Positions 33,174 to 44,764 of a stretch of 64,000 nt of DNA are shown here, piece by piece. The position numbers and the translations under genes were made by a program. The notes beneath the pieces were generated by a model. That model searched no databases, was not told the origin of the DNA, and saw only the letters and a list, made by a program, of their open reading frames with translations. The DNA is taken from the NCBI GenBank assembly GCA_030762895.1, contig CM061068.1, positions 82,033,840 through 82,097,839 of the forward strand. Direction: 5' to 3'. This DNA comes from Sophora flavescens (Eukaryota; Streptophyta; Magnoliopsida; Fabales; Fabaceae). The first letter of the stretch is position 1, and each line of letters begins with the position of its first letter.

Positions 33174-33957
33174 CATCCCACAATTTAATTTTCGAACTTC
33201 CTTTTTGCCCTTTTTGCAACACTTTAAAAGGTGACATACCAAGCATCGTTCATTAAAATAAATCAAGGTACCAAGAAAAGTATTTTATTCTTTTAGGCTC
33301 AAAATTGGGAAACTAAGGGGTAGAATTTAATGATTCAAAGTTCAGAAGGTCGGAAAAATACCTAGTGCCTCAATCATTTTCAAATATGTTTTAAAAAAAA
33401 TTTAAGTTTCAAAACGGTTTCAAGTCAAGTTCTAGAGAATACAATCCAAGAGGAATACAACACTCAATCACAAAGAATGGGGTAGATTTAATGAGTACCC
33501 CTTTTAGGCTCAAGAATCTCACATTTAGTAGTTTAAAATCAATGAGAAACACAAATCCAAGGAACCACATGCTAATTATCAACTATCAAAAGATCATCTC
33601 AAGTATTTTTATTTTTAGCCTATCACAAGAATACAAAAATTGGGTTCAAAAATTCACTGTCTCAATTCATTTGGCACAAAGTTCTCACAATTGGATGCAG
33701 ACTCTAAGCAAGGGGTAATCTAATCATGTGATATATGCAAAACTAACCTTAAATTAATGCAACATGCAAGAATGCAAAAATAATACCCCTACCCCAAGCT
33801 TAAAAACTTACATTGTCCCCAATGTAAATAATTAAGTCATAAGGAGGATAAAAAAAACAAAAACAACTCACTGAGGTGGTGGGTGCTGGCTCAAATGCTA
33901 GTCATAGAGCTGCTGGATCATGGCTCTCTGCTCGCGCTGCTCCTCCATGATGCGCTC
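32536..33957 (-). other. 3' non-coding part of the minus-strand Athila element
   Basis: On the minus strand it matches the non-coding 3' regions at 17640-18960 and 43400-44740, with the same conserved blocks (for example ATCAAGAGGTC and GCTTGGGGTAGGGG). A (TA)n run is at 33119-33169. The block stops at GGCCTTAGC, short of the expected purine tract. Confidence 0.75.
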
Positions 33958-35113
33958 CTAGTATGCTATGATAGTGTCAAAGGTGGACGAGAACCGCGCA
34001 TAGGGATCATCGGATGACGTACCTGCAGAGGAAGAAGATGGGTGCCCAGACGGCCTAGCCTGCGGTGGCGGGCGTAATGGCCTTTGTATCCTACTAGGCT
34101 GAGGCTCCTCTCTCACTGGCACTTTCCAATTTGCCGGATTTGTTACATCCAAAAGTACGGGGTTAGGGAGAGGAATTGGGTGCCTGCGCCTTGGGTGTTT
34201 CAGGCAGTACATATCATCCTCCTGGGTGATCATCCCCATGGCCTCACAAGCCTGCAAGGTGATACGTGTCCGGCCTGGGGCGACCTCAAAACCATCCAGA
34301 TCAAAGTTAAAGTGATGGCATATTGTGGTGATTAAGCCACCAATGACAATAGTGCCACTCGAACTCTTGGCGACCTTTAAGAGGCGCCTAGCCAAAAACG
34401 ACCCTGTGTCCACGTTTCTCTCAGGGTGGAGCATGGACCATAGTATAAAGACCTCGTCCTGGCGAACGGATCCGTCACTCTCTCCACGGTCAAACAGGGT
34501 GTTGGCTATGACCCTATGCATATATCTTATACTTGGGTTAACAGAGGCTGTGGACTTGGATGTCCGAGGGTCAAAACTCCTGCCTTTATAGTCACTTATT
34601 GACCAGAAACTATGTACACTAAACCCTAAGGGGTATCTTCTGTCACCCCATACAGGTAAACCAAAATCTCATTAAATTCAGCTAGGGTTAGTACAAAATC
34701 ATGTTGAAGAGCCGGAATGTAATCCGTCCCTCAAGGCAATGAGGCCCTTCGAGAATTTCTACATTCAGAGAGCTTAAGAACTCCAGAGTAGGGCCAGCAA
34801 ATGCAGGGTATCTAGTGCGAGCAAACTCGTTCCACCCTATGTTTTCTAGCATCAAATTGATGTCCACAGTTAGGCCTAGGGTGTCTATACATGCATCATC
34901 AAGATATTTCGTTTGGATAATCTTCCTATTTTTCAAATTATTAAATCTATCTTGTTGAGCATTATCTTTGAAAACAATATCATACCCATGTTCATCAGTT
35001 TCAGAGTTAGAGGAGTCAGAGTCAGAGTAGTTACCTGGGTTCCTGCTTCCTCTGGTACGAGGGCGTGAGGCTTCGGTTGCCCTTTGACGTTTGCTTGCCA
35101 TGATTTTCTTCAA
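33958..35113 (-). pseudogene. ATHILA ORF1-family protein (post-pol ORF), disrupted
   Basis: Two minus-strand frames belong to one product. 34688-35113 begins MASKRQRATEASRPRTRG with an acidic serine-rich stretch, then KYLDDACIDTLGL and MLENIGWNEFA. 33958-34521 has RYMHRVIANTLFDRGES-like sequence (MHRVIANTLFDRGESDGSV), QDEVFILWSML and a proline-rich tail. The join near 34521-34690 contains stops. It matches the plant 'ATHILA ORF-1' protein family found after pol in Athila elements, sometimes called env-like. Its function is unknown and no membrane segment or signal peptide is visible. Confidence 0.75.
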
Positions 35114-35738
35114 TGAACCTCAAACCACCAAAATTCACAATCCCCTCCTTCACTGTTTCTGAAATTCGGATTTTTAGGGGCTAGGGTTTCAGAATTGGTT
35201 ATTTTTGAGTTTACCCAAAATTGAAAGATTTTCCTTGTGGGTCTTGATGGTTAGGTCTAGGGAGCAAGGTAGTAGAGTTGGTTGGGCATGGGTGTCATGG
35301 GAGGTGAGTTTTCAAGCTTTTTGGGTGAATGGTTATGGTGGAGATTGTGAGAGGAAGAAGAAGATGAGTGGATGAAGAGGAAGATGGTGGGTTGAGGTTG
35401 GGGGGGGGGGGGGGGGGGGCGGGGTGCATTGATGAGTGTGAGATGAGGGAAAGGAGGAGTTGGAATGAAGGGTGAGAGCTTGGTGGCTATGGAGGTGGAG
35501 AGAAAGTAGAGAAGATGAAGGGAGTTTGGTTGTGTAGCAGAGGAGGGGTATTCAGTTTAAAATTCTGAGCTAATTGCGGCCATGACCCTCATCACGGGCA
35601 GGCCGTGACGCGTTCTGTGTCAGGTAAATCCTTTTTCACGGGCGTGATTCATCTCACGACAGGCCCGTTATGGAATCTGTTCTGTTTCAACTGGCCTGTC
35701 ACGACCGTGATCATTATCACGGCCTGGCCATGATCCTT
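35114..35738 (-). other. Internal region before the ATHILA ORF, with G20 run and palindromes
   Basis: G-rich purine sequence with a run of 20 G at 35400-35419 and a palindrome-pair array at about 35575-35734. It is cut at 35738 by the plus-strand Athila element and continues at 46169. Confidence 0.6.
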
Positions 35739-37140
35739 TGATAGTGTGATTTCACATCATAATTCTTGTACATTTCTGCATGCATTTTCATATAGTTTAG
35801 GCATATTTAAATTGATTTTTATTAGTTTTTACCTTGGAACGGGTGAGGCAGTTTCTTGGTGTTGTTTTGCAGGAATTTAAGGAAAAATGCTCAAGATTAG
35901 CCATGATGGAGCTTGGATGAAGATAGAGCTTGAAAAGTGAAGAAAATGACCCAAGCAGAGCACATCACGGCCTAGCCGTGATGACCATCACGGTCGTGAT
36001 CGAGCTATAATTTAGAAGAAAGAAGGCAAAAGTCAGAAGCTGTCACGGCCTAGCCGTGATTCACATCACGGCCGTGACATATACCCTCACCAGGTAGAAC
36101 TGATTACGACCTAGCCGTGATACCCATCACGGTCGTGACAGACCATCTGAGACAGGCAGAGCCCATCACGGCCTGGCCGTGATTACCATCACGGCCGTGA
36201 TGCTCCAAAATTTGAAAGCGCGCCAAGGCAGAAAGCATCACGGCCTGGACGTGATGGCCATCACGGCCGTGATGCGAATCCCAATCTATAAAGAGGCACG
36301 GGCAAAACAGAGGAAAATAGTTTTGAAACCCTCAAACACTCTCTCTGAACCAGGGGCAGCTGCACAAGGATTCCATGGAGTTTCTTTTCCTTTTCATCTC
36401 TATTTCTTTGATTTTGTCATTGATCACGAGTAGCTAAACCTCCCATTGTTGGGATTAGATGTAGCTATTTATGAGTTCTCCATGTATTTGACTTGACCTT
36501 GTAATACAGTTTTTTCTTCCTTATGAGCGATTGATTTCCATGCTTAATGCTTGTTGTGGCGTGATCCCCCATGACTTGATTATTGTTTTGGTATGCAATT
36601 GGAAAATTCGTATTAGAACTAGAACTGAAATCAACCACCTAGTAAACCTTGTATCTAGGAATGGATTTAGGTTTATTAGCAATCGTGTAATCCCTAATCT
36701 TAATGTAAATTCATTAATCTAGGCCACCTAAGGAATTAGGGTCTATTAGTGGATTTAGGCTCTTGTCATATGAGGAATCAGGGCTTGAGTAATCTAGTGG
36801 ATTGATTGTCATATTTGAAGTAGAAACTGTTTATTAGTCATTTCATTGCATGGGGATGAAGTTTAGTGAACCTAATCCCAACATCTTTATCATATTTGAA
36901 AACCATCTTTTTCTGCACTCCAAGTATTTGATAAAAAAACCAAAAAGAGTTTGTTCCTTTTCTTTTATTTGTTTTGGGCTTGATAATTAGTATAGAACTC
37001 CCTTCAATCCAAATATCCGCTTAGATAGTAATTGAATCGGTACGTGCTAGTACTCGTCACAGTCATCGTGGGAACGATAAACGGTCTCACCACCGTATTA
37101 CTTGTGCGACTAGGTATACTTGCCTAGAAATCGTCCAACA
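35739..37140 (+). repeat. 5' LTR of the plus-strand Athila element
   Basis: It contains five palindrome pairs (35958-36274), a TATA box TATAAAG at 36287-36293 and the end hairpin CTAGG-TATACTTG-CCTAG (37111-37128). The 3' LTR matches it closely, with occasional substitutions. Confidence 0.92.
35958..36274. repeat. Palindrome-pair array, five units
   Basis: Each unit is a 19-base dyad (ATCACGGCCTAGCCGTGAT), a four-base spacer (GACC, TCAC, ACCC, TACC, GGCC) and a 14-base palindrome (ATCACGGCCGTGAT), preceded by (C)AGAG or (C)AGAA. Intervening sequences differ in length and content. Confidence 0.88.
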
Positions 37141-37146
37141 AGCTTT

Positions 37147-37164
37147 TGGCGCCGTTGCCGGGGA
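37147..37164 (+). other. Primer-binding site, tRNA-Asp
   Basis: TGGCGCCGTTGCCGGGGA, identical to the site at 13114, six bases after the LTR end. Confidence 0.88.
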
Positions 37165-37318
37165 CTGTGTTTCAATATTAGCATACCCATTTCGATTACT
37201 AATTTAAGCAAAAAAATTTCTGTTATTATCTGTTTGCTGTCATATTTTTTTCAGTTTTGCTTGCTGTTTGTGTGCCGTCATTTACTGCTAACACTCTTGG
37301 TTGCTAGACTGTTTGTTC

Positions 37319-38617
37319 ATGCGAGGTACTATCCCGGCTGACCAACTCCTCTACGATCTTGAAATTGAAAGAACAACTAGGGAGAATCGGAGGCAAGAAA
37401 GACAACAGAAACTGTTAGAACAACAAGAGGAAGAACAAGAGACTTCCACCTCTCAAGTTCATCAAGAAGAACTCAAGATGGCAGGCAATGGTGAAGGTGC
37501 TCCACCACGGAGGACACTTGGGGACTATGGCAATACAAATGTCAATTGGCATGTCACTAGCATAGTAAGGCCTCCAATTAACTGCAACAATTTTGAAATC
37601 AAGCCAACTCTCTTGAACTTGGTTTCACAAAATCAATTTGTCGGGTTGGAAAAAAAGGATCCTAATAATCATATCTCCAACTTCATTGAGATTTGTGATA
37701 CGATGAAGCACAATGGTGCTTCTGAGGATGCAATTCGCCTAAGGGCGTTTCCCTTCTCTCTAAGAGATAGGGCCAAGGCTTGGCTCCAATCTCAACCAAG
37801 GGGGAGCATCACTACATTGGATGACTTAGAGGCAAAATTTCTTGCAAGGTTCTTTCCCACCTCAAGATTTGTCAAGACAAGGGTGATATCATAAGCTTTG
37901 CTCAACAAGAGGGTGAGACTCTTCATGACACCTGGGAAAGGTTCAAGGAATTGCTCCGAAGATGTCCAAATCATGGGTTTGATGATCACACCCAAATGCA
38001 AACATTTTGAAATGGATTGAGGCCGTCAACCAGGTATATGTTGGATGCCTCAGCTGGAGGCTCCATGAACACCAAGACAGCGGAGGAAGCACTGATTCTA
38101 ATAGAAGCTATGGCATCCAATGACTATTTGATGCATCATGATCGAGGTCCCACATCAAGAAGGGGAGTGTTGGAGTTAGATTCACAAACTGCACTTCTGG
38201 CTCAAAATAAACTCATGACACAATAACTTGAGTCCATCACCAAGCAACTAGCTCAACTCCCACAACAACTCCAAACTGTTCAAGGGACAACCATGCCACC
38301 TCAACAGGTAATGAGATGTGATTTTTGTGGAGGAGATCATGATAATGGAAGATGTGAGGCAACACCTAGTTCTCATGAGGAAGCTAATTATATGGGTAAC
38401 TATGGGAGGCAAGGCAACAACCAATACCTTAACAACTACAACCAAGGGTGGAGGAATCAAACAAGTTTTGGTTGGAAACAAGATGCCGGACAAGCAAGTA
38501 AGCCTCAACCCACACCACCGCCTCAAGACGGGACTTCTATCTTGGAGAACACCCTCAATCAGTTCATGCAAATGTCCATGTCAAACCAAAAACACCGATG
38601 CTTCTATAAATAACTTG
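37319..38617 (+). pseudogene. Athila Gag, with stops and frameshifts
   Basis: The frame from MRGTIPADQLLYDLEIER includes a glutamine/glutamate-rich stretch and the gag core (IRLRAFPFSLRDRAKAWLQS, LEAKFLARFFPTS). A stop follows TRVIS at 37894. The frame resumes as FAQQEGETLHDTWERFKELL with a stop near 38009. 38017-38226 continues, then 38293-38613 with a zinc knuckle CDFCGGDHDNGRC and an asparagine/glutamine-rich linker. It is the particle-forming protein of the element. Confidence 0.85.
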
Positions 38618-39640
38618 GAGGTTCAAGTTGGACAGATTGCAAAGCAACTAGCGGAGCAATCTAGCAACAGTTTTTCAGGTAATACTCAAACTAATCCTAA
38701 AGAGCATTGTAAGGCTATTGTTTTGAGGAGTGGTAAAAGTCTTGAGGAAGAGAGTGGTGAGCCTTTGGTGAAAAATCAGAGAGTTGATGAAAAAACAGAG
38801 TTGAGTGCTGAGAAAAAAGAGGAAAAAGGCAAAGAGGTTGTAGTAGAGGAGGAAGAAAAAGACAAGAGGGAGAAGCTAGTGGATGAGAATTCAATTTTGA
38901 GGAGGACTAAAAGTCAGATTTTGAAAGATGGAGACAAGCCTCAAGAGATCCCCTCTTATGTGAAGTTGCCGTATCCTCATTTGAGCAAGAAAAAGGAGAA
39001 GGAAGAACAGTTTGCCAAATTTCTTGACATCTTCAAGAGGTTACAGATTAACATACCCTTTGCTGAAGCACTAGAGCAGATGCCCACTTATGCAAAGTTC
39101 ATGAAGGAGTTGCTCACGAAGAAAAGAAAGTTCAAAGAAGGTGAGACTGTTGCCTTGACAGAAGAGTGTAGTGCGATACTTCAAAGGAAGCTACTTCCAA
39201 AGCTTAAAGATCCTGGTAGTTTTACAATCCCTTGCACTATTGGGAGTGTTTCTATTGGGAAGGCCTTGTGTGACTTGAGAGCGAGTATCAATTTGATGCC
39301 GCTTTAAATTTTGAACAAGCTTGGAGGTGGTGAGGTGAAACCAACAAGGATGGCATTGCAACTAGCCGATAGATCAATCAAGCGTCCTTATGGTATTTTG
39401 GAAGATGTCTTGGTTAAAGTGGATAAGTTTATCTTCCCAGTGGATTTTGTGATATTAGACATGGATGAGGATGCAGAAGTTCCACTTATATTGGGGAGAC
39501 CTTTTCTAGCAACTGGTCGTACCTTGATAGATGTACAAAAGGTCCAACTTCGACTCAGAGTGAAAGATGAAGAGGTTACTTTCAATGTATTTGAAGCTAT
39601 GCATCGCCCGAGTGATGAAGAGAATTGTTTCCGCATGGAC
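38618..39640 (+). pseudogene. Athila protease region, active site altered
   Basis: The frame has INNLEVQVGQIAKQLAEQ, a charged EEKGKEVVVEEEEK stretch and the pre-protease helix (AEALEQMPTYAKFMKELL). The active site reads CDLRAS instead of CDLGAS, replacing the conserved glycine. A stop follows MPL (39307). It continues NKLGGGEVKPTRMALQLADRS to LGRPFLATGRT. Aspartic protease matures Gag-Pol; this copy would be inactive. Confidence 0.82.
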
Positions 39641-40870
39641 CTTGTGGAAGTAGTGGCTAAAGAAGCCCTTGCACATCAACTCCACTCCTCTACTCTTGAG
39701 AAGGTAATTGTGAACTCTATTGAAAATCTTGATGAGGAAGAGGAGAAGGAAATAAAAGACTGCTTGTGTGATCTGGAAGCTCAACCTAAGCAACTTGCTG
39801 TCAACACTAAGAAAGAAAAGCTCAAAAAGGATGAAGTCCAAAAGAAGCTCGAGTTAGATCTTAAGCCTCTACCTCCCCACTTGAAGTATGTATTTCTTGG
39901 CGAGAATGATGAAGACCCTGTCATAGTGAGCAATGTATTGTCCAAATTGGAAGAGGAGAAACTTGTAAGGGTGCTTCGAGGGCATAAAACAGCTATTGGA
40001 TGGTCCATCTCAGATTTGAAAGGTATTAGCCCCACGTTTTGTATGCACAAGATCATGATGGAGACTGAATTTAAACCGGTGGTCCAACCACAAAGGAGGC
40101 TCAATCCTACAATGAAAGAAGTGGTAAGGAAGGAGGTGCTGAAACTCCTTGAAGATGGAATGATCTATCCGATTTCCGATAGTGCTTGGGTGAGTCCGGT
40201 ACAAGTGGTTCCAAAGAAAGGTGGCATGATCGTCGTGCACAACGAGAAGAATGAGTTGATCCCAACTAGAACAGTCACTGGTTGGCGAATGTGTATAGAT
40301 TACCGGAAGCTAAATCAAGCTACTAGGAAGGATCACTTCCCACTTCCATTCATGGACCAGATGTTGGAGAGGTTGGCCGGGCAAGCTTATTATTGTTTCT
40401 TGGATGGTTATTCGGGTTATAACCAAATTGTGGTTAACCCGGAAGACCAAGAGAAAACTGCCTTCACATGCCCTTTTGGAGTTTTTGCCTATCGGAAGAT
40501 GCCTTTCGGTCTTTGTAATGCACCTGCGACATTCAAAAGGTGCATGCTTTCCATTTTCTCTGATATGGTAGAAAAATACATTGAAGTTTTCATAGATGAT
40601 TTTTCTATTTTCAGTTCCTCTTATGATAATTGTTTGTCTAACCTTGCTGCTGTGTTAAAGAGGTGCATGGAGACCAATTTAGTCTTAAATTTGGAGAAAT
40701 GTCATTTTATGGTGCAGGAAGGCATTGTGCTTGGGCACAAAATTTCAGCTAAGGGGATCGAAGTGGATAAATCCAAGATTGATGTGATTGAGAAACTACC
40801 TCCACCAGTGAATGTCGAGTGTGTGAGGAGTTTTCTTGGGCATGCAGGCTTTTACTGCGGTTCATCAAGG
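39641..40870 (+). pseudogene. Athila reverse transcriptase
   Basis: RT motifs appear in order: VQPQRRLNPTMKEVVRKEV, PVQVVPKKGGM, TGWRMCIDYRKLNQATRKDH, PLPFMDQMLERLAG, FLDGYSGYNQI, MPFGLCNAPATFKRCM and the catalytic EVFIDDFSIF. Then LVLNLEKCHFMVQEGIVLGH. The frame breaks near 40855 (GHAGFY). This 524-residue open frame (39311-40885) is the longest intact stretch of the element and also contains the end of the protease. Confidence 0.88.
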
Positions 40871-42894
40871 ACTTCTCAAAGATAGCCAAGCCGTTGTGTG
40901 GCCTTTTGAATAAGGACACACCATTTGTGTTTGATACTGCTTGCCTTACTTCTTTTCAGATTTTGAAAGAAAAGTTGATCACCGCTCCTGTTCTTGTTGC
41001 ACCCAACTGGGAGTCACCATTTGAATTAATGTGTGATGCCAATGACTACGCAGTTGGGGCAGTTTTGGGACAGCGGAGGGAAAATTTTTTCCATGTCATT
41101 CACTATGCTAGGAAGGTTCTCAATGAGAACCAAGTAAATTATGCAACAACTGAAAAAGAGTTGCTGGCCATAGTGTTTGCATTGGAAAAATTTCGTTCAT
41201 AGTTGATTGGTTCACAAGTCACTGTTTTTACTGATCATGCTGCAATTAAATATTTGTTGACTAAGTTAGATTCAAAACCAAGACTCATACGGTGGATTCT
41301 ATTGTTGCAGGAATTTGACTTATTCATTAAGGACAAAAAGGGTTCGTTCATACTTGATTGGTTCACAAGTCACTGTTTTTACTGATCATGCTGCAATTAA
41401 ATATTTGTTGACTAAGTTAGATTCAAAACCAAGACTCATAAGGTGGATTCTATTGTTGCAGGCATTTGACTTAGTCATTAAGGACAAAAAGGGCAGCGAA
41501 AATTTGGTGGCTAACCACTTATCTCGGCTAGTGAATGAAGAAGTTGCTGCCAAAGAAAAGGACATTCGGGATGAGTTCCCGGATGAGGCCTTATTTCTGG
41601 TGCATGAAAGACCATGGTTTGCCGACATGGCAAATTTCAAGGCAGCCAATATTGTTCCAGAGCACCTCACTTGGCAACAAAACAAGAAATTCTTCCGGGA
41701 TGCCAACCATTTCATGTGGGATGACCCATTTCTGTTCAAGGTTGGATCGGATGGCTTATGGAGGAGGTGTGTTAATCAAGAGGAAGCAAGGAAAATTTTG
41801 TGGCATTGCCATAACTCTCCATATGGTGGACATTACAATGGGGATAGGACAACTGCAAAGGTCTTCCAATCTGGGCTCTTTTGGCCCTCAATCTTCAAGG
41901 ACTCTTACAATCATGTGAAGAGTTGTGACAAGTGCCAAAGGACTGGGAACATTTCAAAAAGGGATGAAATGCCACTGCAAAACATATTGGAGGTTGAGGT
42001 ATTCGATTGCTGGGGCATAGACTTTATGGGTCCACTTCCACCTTCATTCTCCAATCAATATATCTTGGTGGCGGTGGACTATGTTTCTAAATGGGTGGAG
42101 GCCATTGCAACACTGAAGAATGATGCCCAGGCAGTGATTAAATTCATCAAGAAGAACATTTTTGCCTGGTTTGGTGTCCCAAGGGTCCTTATAAGTGATG
42201 GGGGATCTTTCTTTTGCAACTCACAACTGAGAAATGTGTTGACCAAGTATGTGAGGCATAAGGTGGCATCTCCCTATCATCCGCAAACAAATGGGCAAGT
42301 GGAGGTCTCTAACCGGGAGATTAAGCGGATTCTGAAAAAACTGTGGTCACCTCAAGAAGAGATTGGGCAAGGAAGCTTGACGATGCCTTGTGGGCTTACC
42401 AGACTGCATTGAAAACTTCTGTGGGGTTATCTCCGTTTCAGATGGTCTATGGGAAGGCATGTCATCTACCCGTAGAGTTGGAGCATCGAGCCTTTTGGGC
42501 ATTGAAGTTCTTGAATTTTGATGCCACTCTGGCGGGTGAGAAAAGAGTCAATCAGCTGCATGAATTAGAGGAGATGCGCCTTAATGCATATGAGAATGCA
42601 ACTATTTATAAACAGCGAGTCAATACCTACCATGACAAGAGGATCGTGACGAAAACATTTCAGCCGGGACAACAAGTTTTATTATTCAATTCCCGGCTGA
42701 GATTGTTTTCGGGCAAGTTGAAGTCTAAGTGGTCGGGACCGTTCATTGTCAAGGAAGTCTCATCTCATGGAGCTATAGAAGTGGAGGATCCTACTTCAAA
42801 AAGGACCTTCAAAGTCAATGGCCAAAGGCTCAAGGCCTACTTGGGTGGTGACATCGAGAGATTGATCTCAGCTGTGCGCCTTCATGATCCTTGA
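40819..42894 (+). pseudogene. Athila RNase H and integrase with internal duplication
   Basis: RNase H: ELMCDANDYAVGAVLGQR, YATTEKELLAIVFALEKFRS, then a 151-bp tandem duplication (41192-41493) repeating TVFTDHAAIKYLLTKLDSK. Integrase: a CHNSPYGGHYNGDRTT and CDKCQRTGNI zinc-finger pattern, core DFMGPLPPSF, ISDGGSFFCN, SPYHPQTNGQVEVSNREIK. A frameshift near 42345 leads to the C-terminal part (RRDWARKLDDALWAYQTAL, CHLPVELEHRAFWALK, KLKSKWSGPFIVKEV) ending at 42894. The integrase motifs are preserved, but the frame is broken. Confidence 0.88.
41192..41493 (+). repeat. 151-bp tandem duplication in RNase H
   Basis: Two copies, 41192-41342 and 41343-41493, both starting TTCGTTCATA and differing at only a few bases. 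As 151 is not a multiple of three, it shifts the frame. Confidence 0.9.
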
Positions 42895-44764
42895 GATCAC
42901 CTACCCGTCAAGCTAGTGACGTTAAAGAAGCGCTTATTGAGAGGCAACCCAAGTTTTCTTTTCATTTTCCTTTTGTTTTTGATTTTTAACTCTTGAATAA
43001 TTTGAGAAGATCAAGAGGAAAAAGATCATAAATTAATAGTTTGGTTATGTGTTTTCAGGGTAAGGAGGAAGGAGAAGCAAAAAGGGCAGAGACAACAAAG
43101 TCAGCAACCATCACGCCCAGGCCATGACACTGGTCACGGCCGTGATGAGCCTAATGTGAAGACCAGAAAGGATCACGACCCAGCCGTGATCCCCATCACG
43201 GGCGTAATGGGAGGACCCTGAAGATCAGAGAGCATCACGGCCTAGCCGTGATGGAGGTCACGGCCGTGACAGGCTACCCCTATGGACCAGAATGCCTCAC
43301 GGCCTACCCGTGATAAGCATCACGGCCGTGACCCAATTTTCATGCAATTCCTTCTGACTAGGCATGTGAGCCAGCACCCGCTACCGCCTCGGTGAGTTGT
43401 TCCATTTTCTCCTCTCTCCGCCTTGATTATTTACATTGGGGACGATGTAAGTTTTTAAGCTTGGGGTAAGGGTACTTTTGCATACTTGTGCATTTTGCAT
43501 GTTGCATTCATACAGGCGTAGTTTGCATGATCACATGATCAGATTACCGCCCTCGCTTAGATTTTGCATCCAATTGTGAGAACTAAGTGCCAAATAAATT
43601 GAGATAGTGAATTCTTGAACCCAATTTTTTATTCTTGTGATAAGGCTACAAATAAAAATTCTTGAGATGATCTTTTGATAGTTGATAATTAGCTTGTGGT
43701 TCCGTAGATTTGTGTTTCTCATTGAATTTTGAACTACAAATGTGAGATTTTGAGCCAAAAAAGGGGTACTCACTAAATCTACCCCATTCCTTGTGTTAGA
43801 GTGTTATTCCTCTGGATTGTTTTCTCTAGAACTTGACTTGAAACCATTTTTAAGCTTAAAAATTTTTGAAAACATTTTTGAAAATGCTTGAGGCACTAGG
43901 TGTTCTTCCGGCCTTCTGAGCTTTGATTGACTAAATGCTACCCCTTAGTTGCCCAACTTTGAGCTTGAAAGAATAAAATATTTTTCTTGGTACCCTGAAA
44001 TACTTTGATGAATGATGATTGGTAGAGGACCTTCTAAAGTATTACACAAAAGGGTAAAAAGGTAGTTGAAAAAGTATGGGATGAGAAAATCAGAAAAATG
44101 TTTCTCTCGAGCTGAAAAATCTCCCCTTCTCCAAATAAAAGAAAAAAAATAAAAGAAAAAGAAATGAATATGGAGAAGAGGATGACAAAAAGAAATGAGA
44201 AATAAAACAAAAAGAAAGTAAGAAAGGTGGAAAAATGAATCAAAACTCAAAAAGGGTATTTTAGAAGGTCATGCTTTGCAATACTTGATAGTTTGTATAG
44301 CCTTTTGAAATTTCCTTTTCTTGATTTCCCCACCTAACGATTAATCCCATGGCCCTGTTACAACCAAAGCAAAAGACCTCTTGATTCTTAATTGTTTTCA
44401 TTAATAAAGTAGAGATTTGATTGATAGTCAAGCCTATGGTAGAATTCATTCCTGGAGGAAATTGAGCGAATTGTCATATATCCCTAAACACTTGAGTGAG
44501 GTGAGAAAGAGTGCCAAGAAAATGAACAAGCTTGGGGTGATTTTCAGGTGAGAAAGAGTGCCCAAATCAGTGAGACTATGAGTCTAAGAAACCTGATCCT
44601 CTAATTGGACTTGAAATTGATTGTCTCTTGCTAAATAATTTGAAATGCCTGTTACTTGGATTATTTACTCGGGTTCTTGGTTCACTATCCATGTTCTGAT
44701 TATTTATATCTTCCGGCCTTAGCGATTGCTTGAGGACAAGCAAATAAATAAGCTTGGGGTGATT
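42895..44764 (+). other. 3' non-coding part of the plus-strand Athila element
   Basis: It contains the tail AAGCGCTTATTGAGAGGCAA, a palindrome array (43110-43331), the conserved CACCCGCTACCGCCTCGGT block and long stretches matching 17560-18990 and, reversed, 32536-33860. There is no ORF of note. The purine tract AAGCTTGGGGTGATT ends it. Confidence 0.75.
43110..43331. repeat. Internal TCACGGCC palindrome-pair array
   Basis: Four pairs in the same relative place as 17319-17530 of the gag-pro element, so the internal array is conserved in position as well as in type. Confidence 0.8.

Noticed and set aside
33958..35113. Envelope gene
   Set aside because: The product matches the ATHILA ORF1 protein family in order and motifs, but has no visible signal peptide or membrane segment, so an envelope role is unsupported.
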